Source: an uncultured Lachnospiraceae bacterium
GTDB lineage: Bacteria > Bacillota > Clostridia > Lachnospirales > Lachnospiraceae
DNA length: 41,740 bases
NCBI GenBank assembly: GCA_910588875.1
Contig: CAJURT010000008.1
Coordinates: 1 to 41,740, forward strand
Direction of reading: 5' to 3'
Positions 40,385 through 41,740 of the stretch are shown here, one piece after another. Both the position numbers and the translations under genes were made by a program. The notes below the pieces were generated by a model. It made no database searches. It had not been told where the DNA came from and saw nothing but the letters and a program-made list of their open reading frames with translations. How positions within the stretch are numbered: the first letter of the stretch is position 1; each line of letters opens with the position of its first letter.

Positions 40385-41263
40385 CTACTCAATATTTTGG
40401 ATCTGTTCGCGCACTTTTTCTATCTCTGTCTTAAGGTCAATGGCCTTGTCAGAAATCTCCAAATCCCCGGACTTGCTCAAAATTGTGTTGGCCTCCCGGT
40501 TCATCTCCTGGGCGATGAAATCCAGCTTCCGTCCCACGCTTCCGCCTGCATTCAATTCCTTACGGGTGGCTTCAATATGACTGCGGAGCCGCACAGTCTC
40601 CTCGTCTACGCAAATCTTATCCGCATAGATCGTCACCTCCGCAGCAATCCGGTTCTCATCGATCAGGCTGTTTTCCAAAAGTTCCCGCACCTTATCCTCC
40701 AGTTTTGCCCGGTATTCCACAAGCACCTCCGGAAAACGCTCCTCAATGAAATCCACAAGGCTTTCCATATAATCCAGTTTCCCGAGCAGATCTTCTCTCA
40801 GCCGTTCTCCCTCCTGGATCCGGGAAGCAACAAACTTTTTTGCTGCCCCTTCTACGGCCTCCGACAGAAACTTCCACATCTGCTCCTCATCCTCCGGCAC
40901 CTGCTCCATGGTCAGGACTTCCGGCATCCGGGCCAGCAGCGACACCTTCACATCATTGTCAATCCCAAACTGCCGCTGCATTTTCACAAAACATTCCATG
41001 TACTCTGAGGCCAGTGTGCCGTTATACTTCAGACACAGTTTTTCCTCTGTATAATCTTCATAACTGATAAATACATCGACCTTGCCACGCTGGATGTAAT
41101 CCTTCAAAAGGCTGCGGATCCCGGCCTCAAAGTAATTAAACTTCTTGGGCATCTTGATGCTCAAATCCAGATACCGATGGTTAACAGCCTTCATCTCCGC
41201 CGTTATCTTATGCTCCTGCGTGACCGCCTCAAAGCGGCCAAAACCGGTCATACTTTTTATCAT
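40385..41263 (-). CDS. yicC: YicC family endoribonuclease
   Basis: A 292-residue protein. MIKSMTGFGRFEA is the diagnostic start, with AVNHRYLDLSIKMP, RGKVDVFISYED, GRKLDFIAQEMNREANTI and the C-terminal ending AIDLKTEIEKVREQIQNIE. YicC and YloC are single-strand endoribonucleases. AAGGAG is 12 bases upstream, somewhat long. A promoter lies at 41310-41338. Confidence 0.95.
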   Translation of the reverse strand: MIKSMTGFGRFEAVTQEHKITAEMKAVNHRYLDLSIKMPKKFNYFEAGIRSLLKDYIQRGKVDVFISYEDYTEEKLCLKYNGTLASEYMECFVKMQRQFGIDNDVKVSLLARMPEVLTMEQVPEDEEQMWKFLSEAVEGAAKKFVASRIQEGERLREDLLGKLDYMESLVDFIEERFPEVLVEYRAKLEDKVRELLENSLIDENRIAAEVTIYADKICVDEETVRLRSHIEATRKELNAGGSVGRKLDFIAQEMNREANTILSKSGDLEISDKAIDLKTEIEKVREQIQNIE

Positions 41264-41309
41264 TTGAGTTTTGTGCTCCTTTTAATCTGAAATAGATACT
41301 ACATGCCTC

Positions 41310-41338
41310 ATTATAATTCATCTGGAAAAACAAGTCAA
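41310..41338 (-). promoter_or_regulatory. Promoter of yicC
   Basis: Minus strand: TTGACT (41338-41333), 17-base spacer, TATAAT (41315-41310), 47 bases before the start codon. Confidence 0.75.
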
Positions 41339-41365
41339 CGGCTTTCTGGCGCAGCATCCCCTGTG

Positions 41366-41740
41366 CTAACGCTTCTCCACCTCGATAACAATCACGTCAT
41401 TTTCCTTAAGTTCCTGTTGGAAACTCCCCGGCAGCCCGTTCACCGTCAGGCTTACACTCCCCTGGGGATTTTTCAAATCCAGTCCGGAATATTGGATCAT
41501 ATCCATCAGATAATAGGGGGAGCCGTCCTTTTTCTGCGGCAGCCGGATCGGGGAACCATTCAGCTGGAATCGGACCATCAAAGCCCTTTTTCTGGCTGCC
41601 CTGATCTCTTCTTCCTTTTGTCTTCTGGCAGCTTCCCTTTGGGCTTCCTCCTCCGCCTGTCTCCTGGCGGCTTCCCTCTGGGCTTCCTCCTCCGCCTGTC
41701 TCCTGGCGGCTTCCCTCTGGGCTTCCTCCTCCGCCTGTCT
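41366..41740 (-). CDS. C-terminal end of a protein cut by the window edge
   Basis: The frame is open from the stop at 41366 to the right edge, so the gene continues beyond the window. The visible 124 residues start with a Glu/Ala/Arg/Gln-rich repeat region (unit RQAEEEAQREAAR, about three copies), followed by a compact domain with VRFQLNGSPIRLPQKKDGS, YYLMDMIQYSGLDL and SVSLTVNGLPG. The C-terminal part resembles the tail of FtsA/PilM-like proteins of this family in some Lachnospiraceae, and the position upstream of yicC agrees, but that is recollection and not proof. The 71-residue reading starting at 41581 is only an internal TTG. Confidence 0.55.
   Translation of the reverse strand, partial: RQAEEEAQREAARRQAEEEAQREAARRQAEEEAQREAARRQKEEEIRAARKRALMVRFQLNGSPIRLPQKKDGSPYYLMDMIQYSGLDLKNPQGSVSLTVNGLPGSFQQELKENDVIVIEVEKR
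41622..41740. repeat. 39-bp tandem repeat inside the truncated gene
   Basis: Two identical 39-base units (41661-41699 and 41700-41738) follow a third copy with a few changes (41622-41660), and the first bases of a further unit reach the edge. Each unit encodes 13 residues of a charged coiled-coil-like repeat. The array probably continues outside the window. Confidence 0.85.

Noticed and set aside
41622..41740. CRISPR-like repeat
   Set aside because: The units are contiguous with no spacers and keep one reading frame.

Overview
The window looks like core chromosome of an anaerobic, spore-forming Firmicute, most likely a Lachnospiraceae (Clostridium cluster XIVa) member. Supporting signs are sporulation genes (gerW with a DUF2953 neighbour, a SpoIIM-like protein), LL-diaminopimelate aminotransferase, the minus-strand order yicC-gmk-rpoZ-rimO-pgsA-cinA, strong AGGAGG-type ribosome sites and consensus TTGACA/TATAAT promoters. 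Species was not determined. No phage, insertion sequence, CRISPR array or rRNA was seen.

Layout. 1-920: AT-rich non-coding DNA with a promoter-like stretch, a small terminator-bounded interval and a 377-base nested palindromic element. 921-2924 (+): a chemoreceptor. 3131-6664 (-): rpmF, DUF177, an L,D-transpeptidase, ackA and pduL. 6857-8086 (+): tmcAL. 8079-17061 (-): a long run of methyltransferase, UPF0210/PFL, ACT protein, yycJ-type hydrolase, coaE, SseB-like protein, a DNA polymerase I with two extra domains, and an HC2 zinc-finger membrane protein. 17232-20300 (+): dapL, tRNA-Leu(CAA), a lipoprotein and upp. 20389-27375 (-): a left-handed beta-helix protein, topB, xerD, a SpoIIM-like gene, a NUDIX hydrolase, proC, a truncated sigma-like protein, luxS and tRNA-Ala(GGC). 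27500-32170 (-): a tight five-gene cluster of two zinc-deacylase-fold proteins, a transglutaminase, an alpha-E protein and a circularly permuted ATP-grasp ligase. 32445-32630 (+): rpmB. 32714-41740 (-): a 45-residue membrane protein, gerW, DUF2953, two unknown proteins, cinA, pgsA, rimO, rpoZ, gmk, yicC and the end of a gene cut by the window edge.

Main points of interest. (1) The ATP-grasp/alpha-E/transglutaminase cluster carries tandem M14/AstE-like paralogs, one with zinc and catalytic residues intact and the next with them replaced. This reads as a peptide- or amide-forming and trimming pathway with a pseudoenzyme partner; product and substrate are unknown. (2) DNA polymerase I is continued in frame into a GNAT domain and a DUF523 domain, and the first linker looks like a former ribosome-binding site. 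(3) A large composite palindrome sits just upstream of the chemoreceptor. (4) A sigma-70-like protein that stops before region 4 lies between luxS and proC.

Metabolic links: PduL plus AckA would convert acetyl-CoA to acetate with ATP gain, and the divergent TmcAL uses acetate and ATP to modify tRNA-Met. YicC, Gmk, omega, RimO, L28, L32 and DUF177 are translation, RNA and nucleotide housekeeping. All assignments come from reading sequence motifs; no database search was run.
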